Source of the DNA: Bidens hawaiensis
Taxonomy: Eukaryota > Streptophyta > Magnoliopsida > Asterales > Asteraceae
Assembly: GCA_021521415.1 (NCBI GenBank)
Contig: JAIQDT010000168.1
Coordinates: forward strand, 2,240,501 to 2,304,500
DNA length: 64,000 nt
Reading direction: 5' to 3'
Shown here: piece after piece, positions 1-8,829 of the stretch
How positions within the stretch are numbered: position 1 is the stretch's first letter
How the letters are laid out: each line of letters begins with the position of its first letter
Made by a program: the position numbers and the translations under genes
The notes under the pieces: generated by a model
The model's database searches: none
Seen by the model: the letters and a program-made list of their open reading frames with translations, nothing else
Told to the model about the DNA's origin: nothing

Positions 1-49
1 CCTTAAGTGGTAAGTGTATGCTTTGTATAATTCATGTATGATGGTTGCT

Positions 50-290
50 TGACGGTGCGTGAATGATCTTCGAATATTGCATGTACCACCATGTGGTAGT
101 TAAAGATATGATTGATATATATGATGTATGAATGTTGTATGTACGTTATGTTGGTAGTACGTGAACGATCTTCGGATATTGCACGTACTTCCAGGTTATA
201 AATAAGGATATGAATATTAAATGTAATGTAAGAATGATTGCTTGTCGATACGTGAACGATCTTTGGATATTGCATGTATTGCCAAGAATA
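50..290. repeat. Three degenerate copies of a ~30-bp unit
   Basis: The unit is cgtgaacgatcttcggatat followed by tgcacgtac. It occurs at about 55-84, 158-190 and 249-280, roughly 95-100 bp apart, with a few substitutions each. It lies inside the LTR and probably belongs to its U3 region. Confidence 0.7.
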
Positions 291-328
291 GTGATTGTCT
301 CCTTATATGGATATTAAATAATAAATTA

Positions 329-570
329 TGTATAGAGTTCCCTCTATGGATAATATATATAGTGTTCCTTTAATGGAAAGCATAGTGTTCTTTTAATGGA
401 AAGCACAGTGTTCCTTCTATGGAAATACATAGGATGTTCCTTCTATGAAAGTATATATTGAGTGTCCTTCTATAGAGAATTTATACAGAGCGTCCTTCTA
501 TGGAGAATTATAGCATGGGCATTAGCCATGGTTCTTTTGATAGATATTATGTGACGTTCCTCTTATGGAT
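329..570. repeat. Tandem array of gtgttccttctatggaaa-like units
   Basis: About eight degenerate copies of a unit near gtgttccttctatggaaa follow one another at 20-60 bp spacing inside the LTR. They begin near 329, 362, 383, 409, 433, 462, 488 and 552. Copies differ mainly in the a/t after cctt and in the final purines. Such subrepeats are common in U3 regions of plant LTRs and may act as enhancer repeats; that role is not shown here. Confidence 0.7.
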
Positions 571-949
571 ATTTATACAAGGTTAAGATATTAATATGCA
601 TCTTCGGATATATATGTATATGAATGCAATTGTATGTATGGTATGATTTATGATTAACTAGAACTCACTCAGCGTAGCTGACTTTTAGTATGCACACAGG
701 TGATCAGACTGAAGAGCTAGCATGAGGATGGCACATGGCATGGATTGAACGGCTGGCATCTGAAGATGGAAGAAATGCTGTTATAAATATAATGTTTTGT
801 GTTATGGTATCAAAGAAAAGATTTAATGTTTTGTAACGAATGCTTTAAGTTAACGTTTCCGCGAAAGTTTTAATAAACTCTGATTTGCATAACTGTGTTT
901 ATGAGTAAATACAACGTCCAAAGTAGGGCACCGGGATCGGGGCCTTACA

Positions 950-1745
950 ATGTTGAGGTAGATGGATCCAATTCGTGCATTCAAGAAATGGTTAATAGAT
1001 TATGATGTGAGCATACAAGTAGTGTAACTTCCGAAGTAGTAGATGGTGCATGAGGAGCATCAGAGGACACTCCATGTTAGGCTTTTAACTTTAACCTTTT
1101 TAGTTATTGTATTTAATACTATTCGAAACATTTAAATGCAATCAAATATAACATTCTTTTATATACATCTTTGGTTTTGTTGGAGGTGTTGAATCTTTAT
1201 ATACGAGGATGCTATATCAAAACTAAAAGACTAAAATTATTTGTGTATAGTTAGTTTTAACAATTATATTGGTATAAAATAGTGAACCATATAACTTCAT
1301 TCAAAAACATACTATACAAGAAAATAGAAGTGAGTAAGTTAACCGTCATAATCACTAACAGAACCATGAATTAGCTGATTTAAAGCTAAATTGGCAAAAT
1401 TACATTGTTTTGGCGACGATTAACCAACCCATAACTGAATTGCTATAACCTTCAAAACCATTTAACCAAAACCCCAAAACAGATTACTTATGGTCATGTT
1501 AATCTATTAACCAACATATCGGTTATGATATTGGGTTTGACCCGAAACCATCCCAATCTGACCATGGGCACCCCTACAAGCAAATTCCCTCCTTTTCAGC
1601 TAACATAACAAGTGTAGAACCATACAGAGTCTCTATATAATTGAGCAAATATCAACCGAATTCTCGTCGTGTTCCAGCCATTTTAAATTATTGTATCCAC
1701 AGCATCGGGCGGGTTTCCCACTAATGTGTGTGTGTGTGTGTGTAT
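950..1745. other. Unassigned intergenic sequence with a possible hAT-type end
   Basis: I find no credible gene in this stretch. 950-1090 has a short open run but no recognisable domain. At about 1562-1577 the sequence ccatgggcacccctac is the reverse complement of a terminus starting taggggtgcccatgg, which resembles ends of plant hAT-type elements. I cannot find the partner end, so it may be a one-sided remnant. A (TG)n tract lies at 1725-1743. Confidence 0.35.
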
Positions 1746-2000
1746 AAGGGTTCAAATAAGAATAAGGGGTTTTCTAAGAATGGTAAGAACCAACAAAATT
1801 TTGACATGTGACATTACAAATTATGGTGAAAGAACAATTCTATGAATCTATGTCGGCTATTATGATAAAAGAGTATTTCTAGGAAAACTATGTCGGTTAT
1901 TGATAATTTTAAATCTCAACCATTGATTAACATAATCCAATGGCTATAATTTATTTCTAGTCTTCCTAGGAAACTACTTATTTTTAGGATAACCCTCCCC

Positions 2001-2008
<8 letters not shown>
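1746..2008. mobile_element. MITE-like unit 1 in a (TA)n tract
   Basis: It begins ataagggttcaaataagaat and ends ggataaccctcccctatata, giving inverted ends of the form agggtt / aaccct bounded by alternating TA. It is very similar to unit 3 (2335-2562) and shares only ends and part of the interior with unit 2. The structure resembles Micron-type MITEs that target (TA)n. The unit is non-coding. The exact borders within the TA tract cannot be fixed. Confidence 0.5.
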
Positions 2009-2041
<33 letters not shown>

Positions 2042-2047
<6 letters not shown>

Positions 2048-2252
2048 GTTCAAATCTTAAAAACAATTTTTTTGTGATATGTTTGAGAAGGCTTTAAAAT
2101 AAAACACACCACCTAAATAGGACACTATACCATGTAAATAGGAAACTATACGGTTTTTAAAAACTATCAATCTCAACCACTAGATCCTAGATCCAATGGC
2201 GTAGATCTATTCTTATGCTTCTCACAAAACTATTGTTTTTACTTTAACCCTA

Positions 2253-2256
<4 letters not shown>
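2042..2256. mobile_element. MITE-like unit 2 in a (TA)n tract
   Basis: It starts ataagggttcaaatcttaaa and ends actttaaccctaccatata. The inverted agggtt/aaccct ends and the interior tcaatctcaacca plus a gatccaatggc motif relate it to units 1 and 3, but the middle differs strongly, so it is a different subfamily. It is non-coding, and TA repeats flank both sides. Confidence 0.45.

Positions 2257-2335
<79 letters not shown>
2256..2335. repeat. (TA)n microsatellite, about 80 bp
   Basis: An almost pure alternating AT tract separates MITE-like units 2 and 3. A shorter tract at 2005-2043 separates units 1 and 2. These tracts probably served as targets and were expanded by the insertions. Confidence 0.9.
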
Positions 2336-2336
<1 letters not shown>

Positions 2337-2562
2337 CAAGGGGTTCAAATAAGAATAAGGAGTTTCATAGGAATGGTAAGAACCATTAAATTTTTGACAT
2401 TTAGCATTACAAATTATTGTGAAAGAACAATTCTAGGAAACTATGTCGGTTATTGGTAATTTTAAATCTCAACCATTGATTAACATGATCTATTGGCTAT
2501 GATTTATTCCTAGTCTTCCTAGAAAACTACTTATTTTTAGGATAACTCTCCCCTATATATAT
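2335..2562. mobile_element. MITE-like unit 3 in a (TA)n tract
   Basis: It begins gcaaggggttcaaataagaa and ends ggataactctcccctatata. It is close to unit 1 over its whole length, including shared segments around the ggaaactatgtcggttattg and aatctcaaccattgattaac motifs. Unit 1 carries an extra ~35-bp partial duplication of the tatgtcgg segment. The copies look like independent insertions of one family. Confidence 0.5.
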
Positions 2563-2835
2563 AAAATAAATACAAGCAAATTTATAAAGACGTTCAACAA
2601 TAAGAAAACACCAATAATGGTGTCGGGTTTTAATAAAATAAAGTTTATTATTAATATACACCTATAATACATACATATATATATATATATATAAACACAC
2701 ACACATGTACGAAAGCTTGTGATGAGATTTAATTGATGAGAAACGTTAACTTAGAAGTGTCGGTTTTAACAAATTAGTATTTATATCTTATGATAATTAG
2801 TTATAATTAATTATATTACTTAATAAATTCCCAAT
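2563..2835. other. AT-rich intergenic sequence, nothing recognised
   Basis: The stretch is AT-rich with a short (TA)n tract near 2673-2692 followed by an (AC) run. It has no open frame of note and no recognised repeat end. Confidence 0.5.
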
Positions 2836-2915
2836 AAACGGCCTCAATGAGGCTCGAACCCGCAACATATCCGTTTTAGAAGCTTTAACCAAACTTGCAC
2901 CTGCCACTAGAGCAG
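2836..2915 (-). repeat. tRNA-like (SINE-type) fragment abutting the LTR of A
   Basis: On the minus strand the sequence reads tgctctagtggcaggtgcaa and later gttgcgggttcgagcctcat. The second part matches a tRNA B box (GGTTCGAnnC). The first resembles an A box (agtggnnnG) at about the spacing of Pol III promoters, roughly 35-45 nt. It cannot be a functional tRNA because the ends do not pair into an acceptor stem. It may be the head of a tRNA-derived SINE, cut by A at its right side. Confidence 0.35.
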
Positions 2916-3027
2916 TGTAACATCGTGAAAGTTTCGGGTTAAAAATACCAAGTTCAAAAGTTAAAGGACCAAAAATGACAAAACTCTAAACTCCAGGGTT
3001 TAAAATGAAAATTAATGTATTCCTGAA

Positions 3028-3080
3028 CCATCGCGATACGCGATGGATTAGAAGGAAAACCCATCGCATATCGCAATGGG
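3028..3080. promoter_or_regulatory. Imperfect palindromes ccatcgcgatacgcgatgg (A U3)
   Basis: Two near-palindromes of the form CCATCGCGnnnCGCGATGG lie at 3028-3046 and 3060-3080. Relatives of the unit recur near 3212-3230 and 3243-3263. The 3' LTR has the same set near 59428-59480 and 59539-59575. They could be protein-binding or structural sites. They are CpG-dense in an otherwise AT-rich LTR. Confidence 0.6.
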
Positions 3081-3097
3081 TCGTCTGACAAGCAAGA

Positions 3098-3173
3098 CAC
3101 GTGGTCTGCCACGTGTCCACACGTGGCGCAACGTTCGCCACGTGTCACCACATGGCATCACGTCTGCCACGTG
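3098..3173. promoter_or_regulatory. G-box array: five CACGTG cores in 76 bp
   Basis: CACGTG occurs at 3098, 3110, 3120, 3139 and 3168, mostly as gccacgtgtc or acacgtggc. G-boxes are bound by plant bZIP and bHLH factors. The matching place in the 3' LTR (59497-59510) keeps only one CACGTG, so the 5' copy is expanded or the 3' copy contracted by about 74 bp. The array sits about 110 bp upstream of the TATA box. Confidence 0.7.
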
Positions 3174-3230
3174 TCCCCATGTGGCAAGCCTATAAGGCAG
3201 ATCATCAATCTACGTCGAGATACGCGACGA

Positions 3231-3276
3231 GCTGATCAAGGGGTCATTGTGTATCGTGACGGGACCCTTGATCAGC
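3231..3276. promoter_or_regulatory. Hairpin immediately upstream of the A TATA box
   Basis: gctgatcaaggg at 3231 pairs with cccttgatcagc ending at 3276, a stem of 12 bp or more around a loop that contains one of the tatcgtga-type palindromes. The 3' LTR preserves the structure at 59556-59601. The stem ends 2 bp before TATAAATA. Confidence 0.65.
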
Positions 3277-3277
3277 C

Positions 3278-3285
3278 TATAAATA
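3278..3285 (+). promoter_or_regulatory. Element A 5' LTR TATA box
   Basis: TATAAATA lies in the context cctataaatagag, with a pyrimidine-rich ctctctcactcctcacacc stretch about 20 bp downstream that would hold the transcription start. The 3' LTR has the same box at 59603-59610. Confidence 0.75.
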
Positions 3286-4957
3286 GAGTCTTTGGGCTCT
3301 CTCACTCCTCACACCTTTTCACACAGCAACTTTCTCTCTCTAGAATACTCTCTCTCACTACCTCTAAGTACGTGCTAACTTTCTTCGATTTTCGTGCCCA
3401 TTTCCTCGTGTTTCGTGCCATTAAACCAACAACATCCCGACGTTCCAACGACGTTATCACAAAGAAGGTGCCGCCAAAAGACGTCACGACGACCCGCCTC
3501 GATAAGCGTGCCAAGGTATTGTGAAGAAAGGTGTACCTCGTTTTGCGTGCAAGGAAAGGTGTTGATCAAAGAAGCATTAAAAGGGTAAAGGCGTTGAAGT
3601 GCTGCTTGATTGTGTAGGGTTTCTATAAGCCAAGAAAGATAGGCATAATGCCCGAATAAAATAATAACAAAATAACAAAAGGCTTAAAACCCTAAGTCGA
3701 GGATATACTCGATACCTCGATAAATAATAAAAGAAAACGTAACAAAGAAAATAAAAGAAAGATATATATATATATATATATAGTGATTCTTTGTTATAGT
3801 TATTATTTAAGTTTATTATTATTCTTAGATAATAAGTAAAAGAAAGTATATGTTTCTTAAAGAAGAAGAAACGTAGGATTTTAAAGAAAAGTAAAATAAG
3901 TTAAACTAAATGTTTATCTTATAAGAGAAAATATAAGTAAATAAGTTTAAAAGTTTAAACTTATAAAACAAAGAAAGATATTTTAAATTAAAGGTTTAAA
4001 GTAAATAAAAGAGTTTTTGAACTAAAGGTTCATAAAAAAATATAATCGAGGTAAAGATTATAAAAATAGACTAGAGGTCTTAAGCCGGATTGAGTATCGG
4101 ACTAACGAAAAGTTATACTCGTACTATAGGTGTGAGATAGCAAAGAAAAGGGAAAGACCCACGGACAGTGTATTGAAGCTGATCCAAAAGAAAATGTGAA
4201 TACGCCCAACTTATTAAAGTTGTTTAATCGAGTCAAAATAAATGAAAAGAATTACATGGGACTACGTGTCTCTAAAACGTTATAAACAAAAGTAATCGCT
4301 AGCCCTCAGGCTGTCGTGTACGTTTTTTTGGATCCTTACATATGTGGTAAAAAGTCGGTGGGCACACCGCACCACACTTGGTCATGACCTCCGCCACGAT
4401 GGGTCGGACCTAAGTTACGTCCGTGTGAGACTGACCATGTGTATAAGTATGGTACTTAAGTAATGTCGAACGATGCGGTGTTTGCTGGGGTGTCTTGTGT
4501 GTGACTTAAGTTTATAATTGTGTTTGTTTTAAAATATTGATTATTCCTAAGCCACGATGGGCCGGACCTAAGTTATGTCTCGAGGGGTAATCAAGTAAAA
4601 GAGAATATTTTATGCGTCAGCTTATTCACCAGCATGTGTTGTTGACGTATTTTCTAAACATTTTGCAAGTAATCAAGAATATGAGCTTGGAAGCTCGAAG
4701 TGCATAAGATATCCGATAGCTCGAATTGTTTTGTTAAACTTTAAGTTATAAATGGTGGTTTAATATAACAATTAATCTTTTGTATAAACAAGTAATACAT
4801 TAAACGGATATTTTGTAATATCGTCTTTTGTAATGTAAATATAAATCCACATAAATATAAACTTCCGCTTTTAATCCGCTAATTCTGATTTATTTACAAA
4901 TGTGGTACCAACATATGTGTCTCACGCCTAGGCCATGGTTTGGGGTGTGACAAGTGT

Positions 4958-4969
4958 TGGTATCAGAGC
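4958..4969 (+). other. Element A primer-binding site (tRNA-iMet type)
   Basis: tggtatcagagc, 5 bp after the LTR end at 4952, is complementary to the 3' end of plant initiator tRNA-Met. This is the standard primer site of chromoviruses and many Copia elements, and it fixes the 5' LTR border. Confidence 0.9.
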
Positions 4970-5123
4970 CATCGATCTTAGTAAATTAGGTATTAAAAGA
5001 TAATGCCTAAGCTTCGATCCAAGTATAAGAAAAATATTTTATTACTTGTTTTATTTAATTAGGGATAAGATAGGCTGGTAAACCTTTTCTATCCCTCCTC
5101 AGTCTAAACCACCCAACCTATAG

Positions 5124-6289
5124 ATGTCATTCAAGAAGATAATGGATGGATTCATGAGAGACGCAAGAAGAGCTGGAATTCCCGAACCCCTACCAAAGGA
5201 CAATATGAGTGAGGACTACTACGACTCCTTCGTCAATCAAGATCACCCGATCGACCGAACCAAACCGATGTACTTCCCTGGAACCGAACAGTGTCCGATC
5301 AACTTACCCGATAGTCCACCAATGCAAAAGAACGATCCCCCAAAACACTCAAGTTATCATCCATCAAGCATACCAATTTACCACACGTCCAATATCCTGA
5401 CGTGTCATCCATCTAAGATTCCAACGTATCATCCTTCTGATGTTCCTACATATCAACCACCCAATCCTCATCCGGCATATGCATTCCTCTCCAACAAAAA
5501 AATAAATGAGGAACCCGAGTCCTACTCGTCCGTCTGGATGCAATGTCACTCCGACCAAAGAAGATGGCACACAGGAACCTCTGCTTTCTATTCGGTTGAT
5601 TCTTACCCCAACACCTATGATGGACCTTCTCGAAAGCCGAAGATGAGGGCAATGATGCCATATGAGAGTTTCCGTCTGCATCCTATAGTGATTGAAACTT
5701 CCAAGTTGATGGAGGAAGAAGATCCCAAAGAGGAGGAAGACCCGGAAGAGGAAGAGGACCCTGGGAGAAAAATCCTTATGAAGTAACAACTCCAATGGAG
5801 GAACCGTCCGATTGTGACTGCCCGCCTGGACAAGGATGTGTGCAACCGTTCTTTCACAAGATTCCAAACTATGGGTCTGTTGATCCCTACAAGCAATACC
5901 TTCAAGAACTCAAGAACAAGTCGTCATCAAGTTTTCCACTGTATCAAGGCAAGATTCCGTCAGTCGAAGAACAAGCAAATGAGATCCGTGAGCAAAATGA
6001 AGCAGCTGAAGCTTTCTTCAACTATCTGTCTGATGTTACTTCATCTCCATACCCCAAGAACCACTATGACATCGTTATGATGGGGTACCGCGTTCCGCCA
6101 TCTCGATATGGGTACCCAAACGAGATCTCGCAGTCCCAAGAAGAGAATCTTGATAGGGCCTTGTAGGAAACTGATGATCTGAGAAAGAAGGTAGCCGTTG
6201 ATGGGGTCAAGAAGAAGAAGATAGGAGACAAGCTTTTTTGAAAGTGTAACAAGATGACCAAGTTTGTGAAGAAATATATGAAGGACTAA
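5124..6289 (+). pseudogene. Element A pre-gag ORF, ~390 codons, broken
   Basis: It opens at 5124 about 155 bp after the PBS, and no upstream ATG in frame gives a better start. The first 210 codons contain four or five Y-H-P-S-x-I/V-P-x-Y repeats (codons ~75-112) and an acidic EEEDP repeat near codon 200-212. The frame then shifts by one base near 5770 and continues from 5795 to TAA 6287-6289. In-frame stops TAG 6164 and TGA 6238 interrupt it. The end is lysine-rich. It is separated from the gag ATG by 236 bp of AT-rich sequence, so it looks like a distinct ORF upstream of gag. I recognise no domain. A gag N-terminal extension is the alternative. Confidence 0.55.
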
Positions 6290-6525
6290 AAACCTGAAGT
6301 GAATCGAGTAGTGATGTTGTTGTAATATGTGTGATGTAATGTTGTGTGTAACAAAGAACATTGAAACGTCCTAAAAATAAGGATAGGAATATATATCGAA
6401 TAACGATATATATAAATGTTTGTAATAATATATATATCATTCTATGATATATATATGTGTGTGTGTGTGTATGAAATAAATAAAATATGTATTTAAGAAA
6501 AGAATGTCGTTTAAATTTCAGAAAA
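6290..6525. other. AT-rich spacer between pre-gag ORF and gag, intron-like end
   Basis: The spacer contains atatatat-rich segments, a (TG)n tract near 6457-6470 and, directly before the gag ATG, tttaaatttcag, which is a good plant 3' splice acceptor 4 nt upstream of ATG 6526. It could be a small intron or leader joining upstream sequence to gag. No donor has been proven. Confidence 0.4.
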
Positions 6526-7731
6526 ATGTCACAACAAAGTAATGCTGAGGCTTCCCGAAAGGAAGTAGATAATCGGGAAAATAAAGAAAAAGAAGAGCGA
6601 ATACCTGAAAAATACATGAATCAAATACAACTAATGATAAAAGAAGCCGTTAAGGCCGAATCTCAAGCTAGAACTCAATCCAGGCAATCTCAATCTGTTG
6701 AACCTTCTCGTTAATCTATCAAATCATGTCCTAAACCGTCTCATATTGAAGAGAGTGGTCACGAGTCCAATGTTGATGCTGATGTTAAGCAAAAATTTAA
6801 GAAGTTAAAGATCGATAGTTGTTCGTTTAAGGATTTTAAGTATTTTGGACCAAAGGAATTCTATGGCAATAAGGGCGCCATTGCGACTGTGAGATGGCTT
6901 GAGGAAATGGAATCCATTGTGATAATAAGTAAGTGTTCTGAGCAAGAAAAGATCCAATACTCTGCTCAAATGTTCAAGGGAGAAGCTCTGGAGTGGGAGG
7001 AATTTAAAGAGATGATGATGGAGAAGTTTTTCCTGATGCATGAAACAGACCAAATCCAAACAAAATTCCTTAATCATAGGGTTGTAGGAACCAATCTTCG
7101 CGAGTACAACACGAAGTTTCATGAATACTATCGTTTAGTGCCCCGGCTGATAACCCGCGAGTCCAGCGAAATCACGCGATATATTTGGGGACTGCCGCGG
7201 GAAATCCGCGACATGGTAAGGTCACACCTCTCACAAACCGCCGACTCTGCGATGGAGTTGGCTGAATATCTGATGAGCGGTATGATCCGCAACAAAGAAG
7301 AAGAAAAGAAAGTAGTGCCAACTCATGACAAAAAAAAGACTGGAGGAAACTCCTGATTCAAGGGCAAAAGTGTTGACCAACGCAAGTCTGGATTTAATTC
7401 CAACTTCTCGCAATGCAAGACTTGTAAAAAGTACCACAAGGGCCGATGCAACTTTGCTCCGTCCTCTACCAAAACCGTTTGCGAATCGTGTCACAGAGCC
7501 GGCCACCCAACGGCCGAATGCCGGAAGAAGACGATGACTTGCTTCAATTGCAAGGAGATGGGACACTTAAGCTTCGAGTGCCCTAAGAACAAGCCAGCTG
7601 TTGGTAGCGCGGGTGGAAGTGGCCAAGGAAAGAAAGAAAATGCAAGAGTCTTTATACTCGAAAACAAAAAGGCGGCCAACATGCCGAAAACCATCACCGG
7701 TACGTTCCTAGTTAACGACATGTATGCTTGA
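6526..7731 (+). pseudogene. gag: Element A gag (capsid and triple zinc knuckle), broken
   Basis: The product is the structural capsid-nucleocapsid protein of the retrotransposon particle. The capsid core is recognisable at 6840-7290, with LREYNTKFHEYYRLVP followed by the glycolytic-looking GLPREIRDMV motif typical of retrotrans_gag. Three CCHC-type knuckles follow at about 7410-7590, the last two with CX2CX4HX4C spacing (CESC...H...C and CFNCKEMGHLSFEC). In-frame stops occur near 6712, 7354 and 7729. The segment ALEW-EEFKEMM around 6990 seems to lack about 20 residues normally found in the family, an in-frame deletion. It has the same frame as the following protease. Confidence 0.8.
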
Positions 7732-7992
7732 GTTTTGTTTGATTATGGTATGGACCGGTTATCCAACAATCATGCTCGTATCATTTGCAATGGCAAAATT
7801 GTTGAACTTCAAGCCCCTGATAAACAAGCCATTCGAATTGAAGGGGACAAAGACGCTGGCCAAGTTAGCATAATTACCATGATTAGGGCTAACAAATGTT
7901 TAAATCAAGGATGCTTAGCATTCATGGCCTGTCACCGAAGAATCCAAACCAAAGGAGATAAAGGACGTGCCTATTGTCTCCGACTTCTCTGA
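7732..7992 (+). pseudogene. pol: Element A aspartic protease, active site lost
   Basis: It continues the gag frame after TGA 7729. The region matches chromovirus protease by position and by its flap-like and IVELQ segments. Where the family has D-T/S-G-A after LF, this copy reads LFDYGM, so the catalytic triad is changed and the enzyme would be inactive. A frame change near 7965 moves to the RT frame. The length, ~85 codons, is shorter than usual, which suggests an internal loss. Confidence 0.65.
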
Positions 7993-8829
7993 TGTCTTTC
8001 CTGATGAACTCCCTGGTATCCCTCCCGATAGAGAAGTTGAATTTAGGATCGATCTTATGCCTGGTACTGCGCCGATCGCCAAAGCCCCGTATCGTTTAGT
8101 GCCAACTGAAATGAAGGAGTTAAAGAAACAACTTGACGAGGTACTCAAGAAAGGCTTAATTTGACCGAGTTCATCGCCCTGGGGAGCGCCAATTTTATTT
8201 GTCAAGAAGAAAGATGGGTCAATGCGCATGTGTATCGACCAAAGAGCCCTAAACAAAGTCACAATCAAGAATCGATATCCACTCCCTCGAATCGACGATC
8301 TTTTCGACCAACTCCAAGGTGCGAGCTATTTCTCAAAAATCGATTTGCGTTCTAGTTATCATCAACTCAAAGTTCAATCCGAATATATTTCGAAAACAGT
8401 GTTCCGAACAAGGTATGGACATTATGAGATCACGGTCATGCCGTTTGGTCTCAATAATGCTCCAGCCGCGTTTATGGACATGATGAATCGAATCTCTAAA
8501 CCTTACTTGGATAAATTTGTTATCGTATTCATCGACGACATACTTATTTACTCTAAGTCTAAGGATGATCATGAAACTCACCTTCGAACCTTACTTGAAT
8601 TACTTAGAACCGAGAAGTTGTACGCCAAGTTCTCGAAGTGCAAATTTTGGCTTCATGAAGTACAATTTCTTGGACACGTCATCAACGTAAATGGTGTTCA
8701 AGTGGACCCCGCTAAGATTGAAGTTATCTCAAAGTGGGATATTCCAAAGTCGCCAACTGAGATCTGAAGTTTCTTAGGTTTGACCGGCTATTATCGTAGG
8801 TTCATTGAAAACTTCTCTCATATAGCCGT
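7967..8829 (+). pseudogene. pol: Element A reverse transcriptase, interrupted by element C
   Basis: The RT starts with the FPDELPGIPP linker, followed by the [38 protein letters not shown] and MPFGLNNAP blocks and the catalytic [10 protein letters not shown] (near 8528). It ends with [22 protein letters not shown] codons break the frame at 8162-8164 and 8765-8767. At 8829 the sequence stops at the C insertion. Joined to 57586 across the target duplication, the frame would run from the end of RT directly into RNase H, so about 110 residues between them were already missing before C arrived. Confidence 0.9.
8825..8829. other. Target duplication of element C, left copy (gccgt)
   Basis: gccgt at 8825-8829 equals gccgt at 57586-57590, immediately after the 3' LTR of C. 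This 5-bp duplication, the usual Gypsy length, places C inside A. Only a single t (8830) of the expected C LTR start follows here, because the left edge was deleted. Confidence 0.85.

Larger units (their letters stand above)
1..949 (+). repeat. LTR 3' portion of a retrotransposon, left end outside window
   Basis: The segment ends with a CTTACA terminus at 949, an acceptable LTR end. Around 658-690 it has the gaactcactcagc...gctgac motif that I associate with the transcribed part of Tekay-type LTRs in composites. The sequence is AT-rich with two internal tandem arrays. No primer-binding site follows 949, so if this is an LTR it is a 3' or solo LTR whose start lies left of the window. It does not match the LTRs of the other elements here. 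The family assignment is an inference. Confidence 0.5.
2916..4952 (+). repeat. Element A 5' LTR (2037 bp)
   Basis: It starts tgtaacatcgtgaaag and ends ggtttggggtgtgaca. It is colinear with 59322-61283 along its whole length. It is 75 bp longer than the 3' LTR, almost all from extra G-box units at 3098-3173. U3 holds palindromes, a hairpin and a TATA box. The AT-rich second half contains a (TA)n tract near 3762-3782 shared with the 3' copy. A 133-codon open frame inside it (3123-3524) overlaps the promoter and is probably fortuitous. Confidence 0.92.

Noticed and set aside
329..570. CRISPR-like array
   Set aside because: Units are degenerate with no regular spacers and lie inside a plant LTR; CRISPR is not expected in a eukaryotic nucleus.
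1562..1577. Complete hAT element ending at cacccctac
   Set aside because: Only one end is seen; no matching inverted end or 8-bp duplication could be found upstream.
2836..2915. Functional tRNA gene
   Set aside because: The B box is good, but acceptor and anticodon stems cannot be drawn and the 5' part is cut by A.
3123..3524. 133-codon open frame in the A 5' LTR, similar to 59442-59849 in the 3' LTR
   Set aside because: It overlaps the TATA box and start region of the LTR. The similarity of the two copies follows from LTR duplication, so conservation is no evidence of coding.
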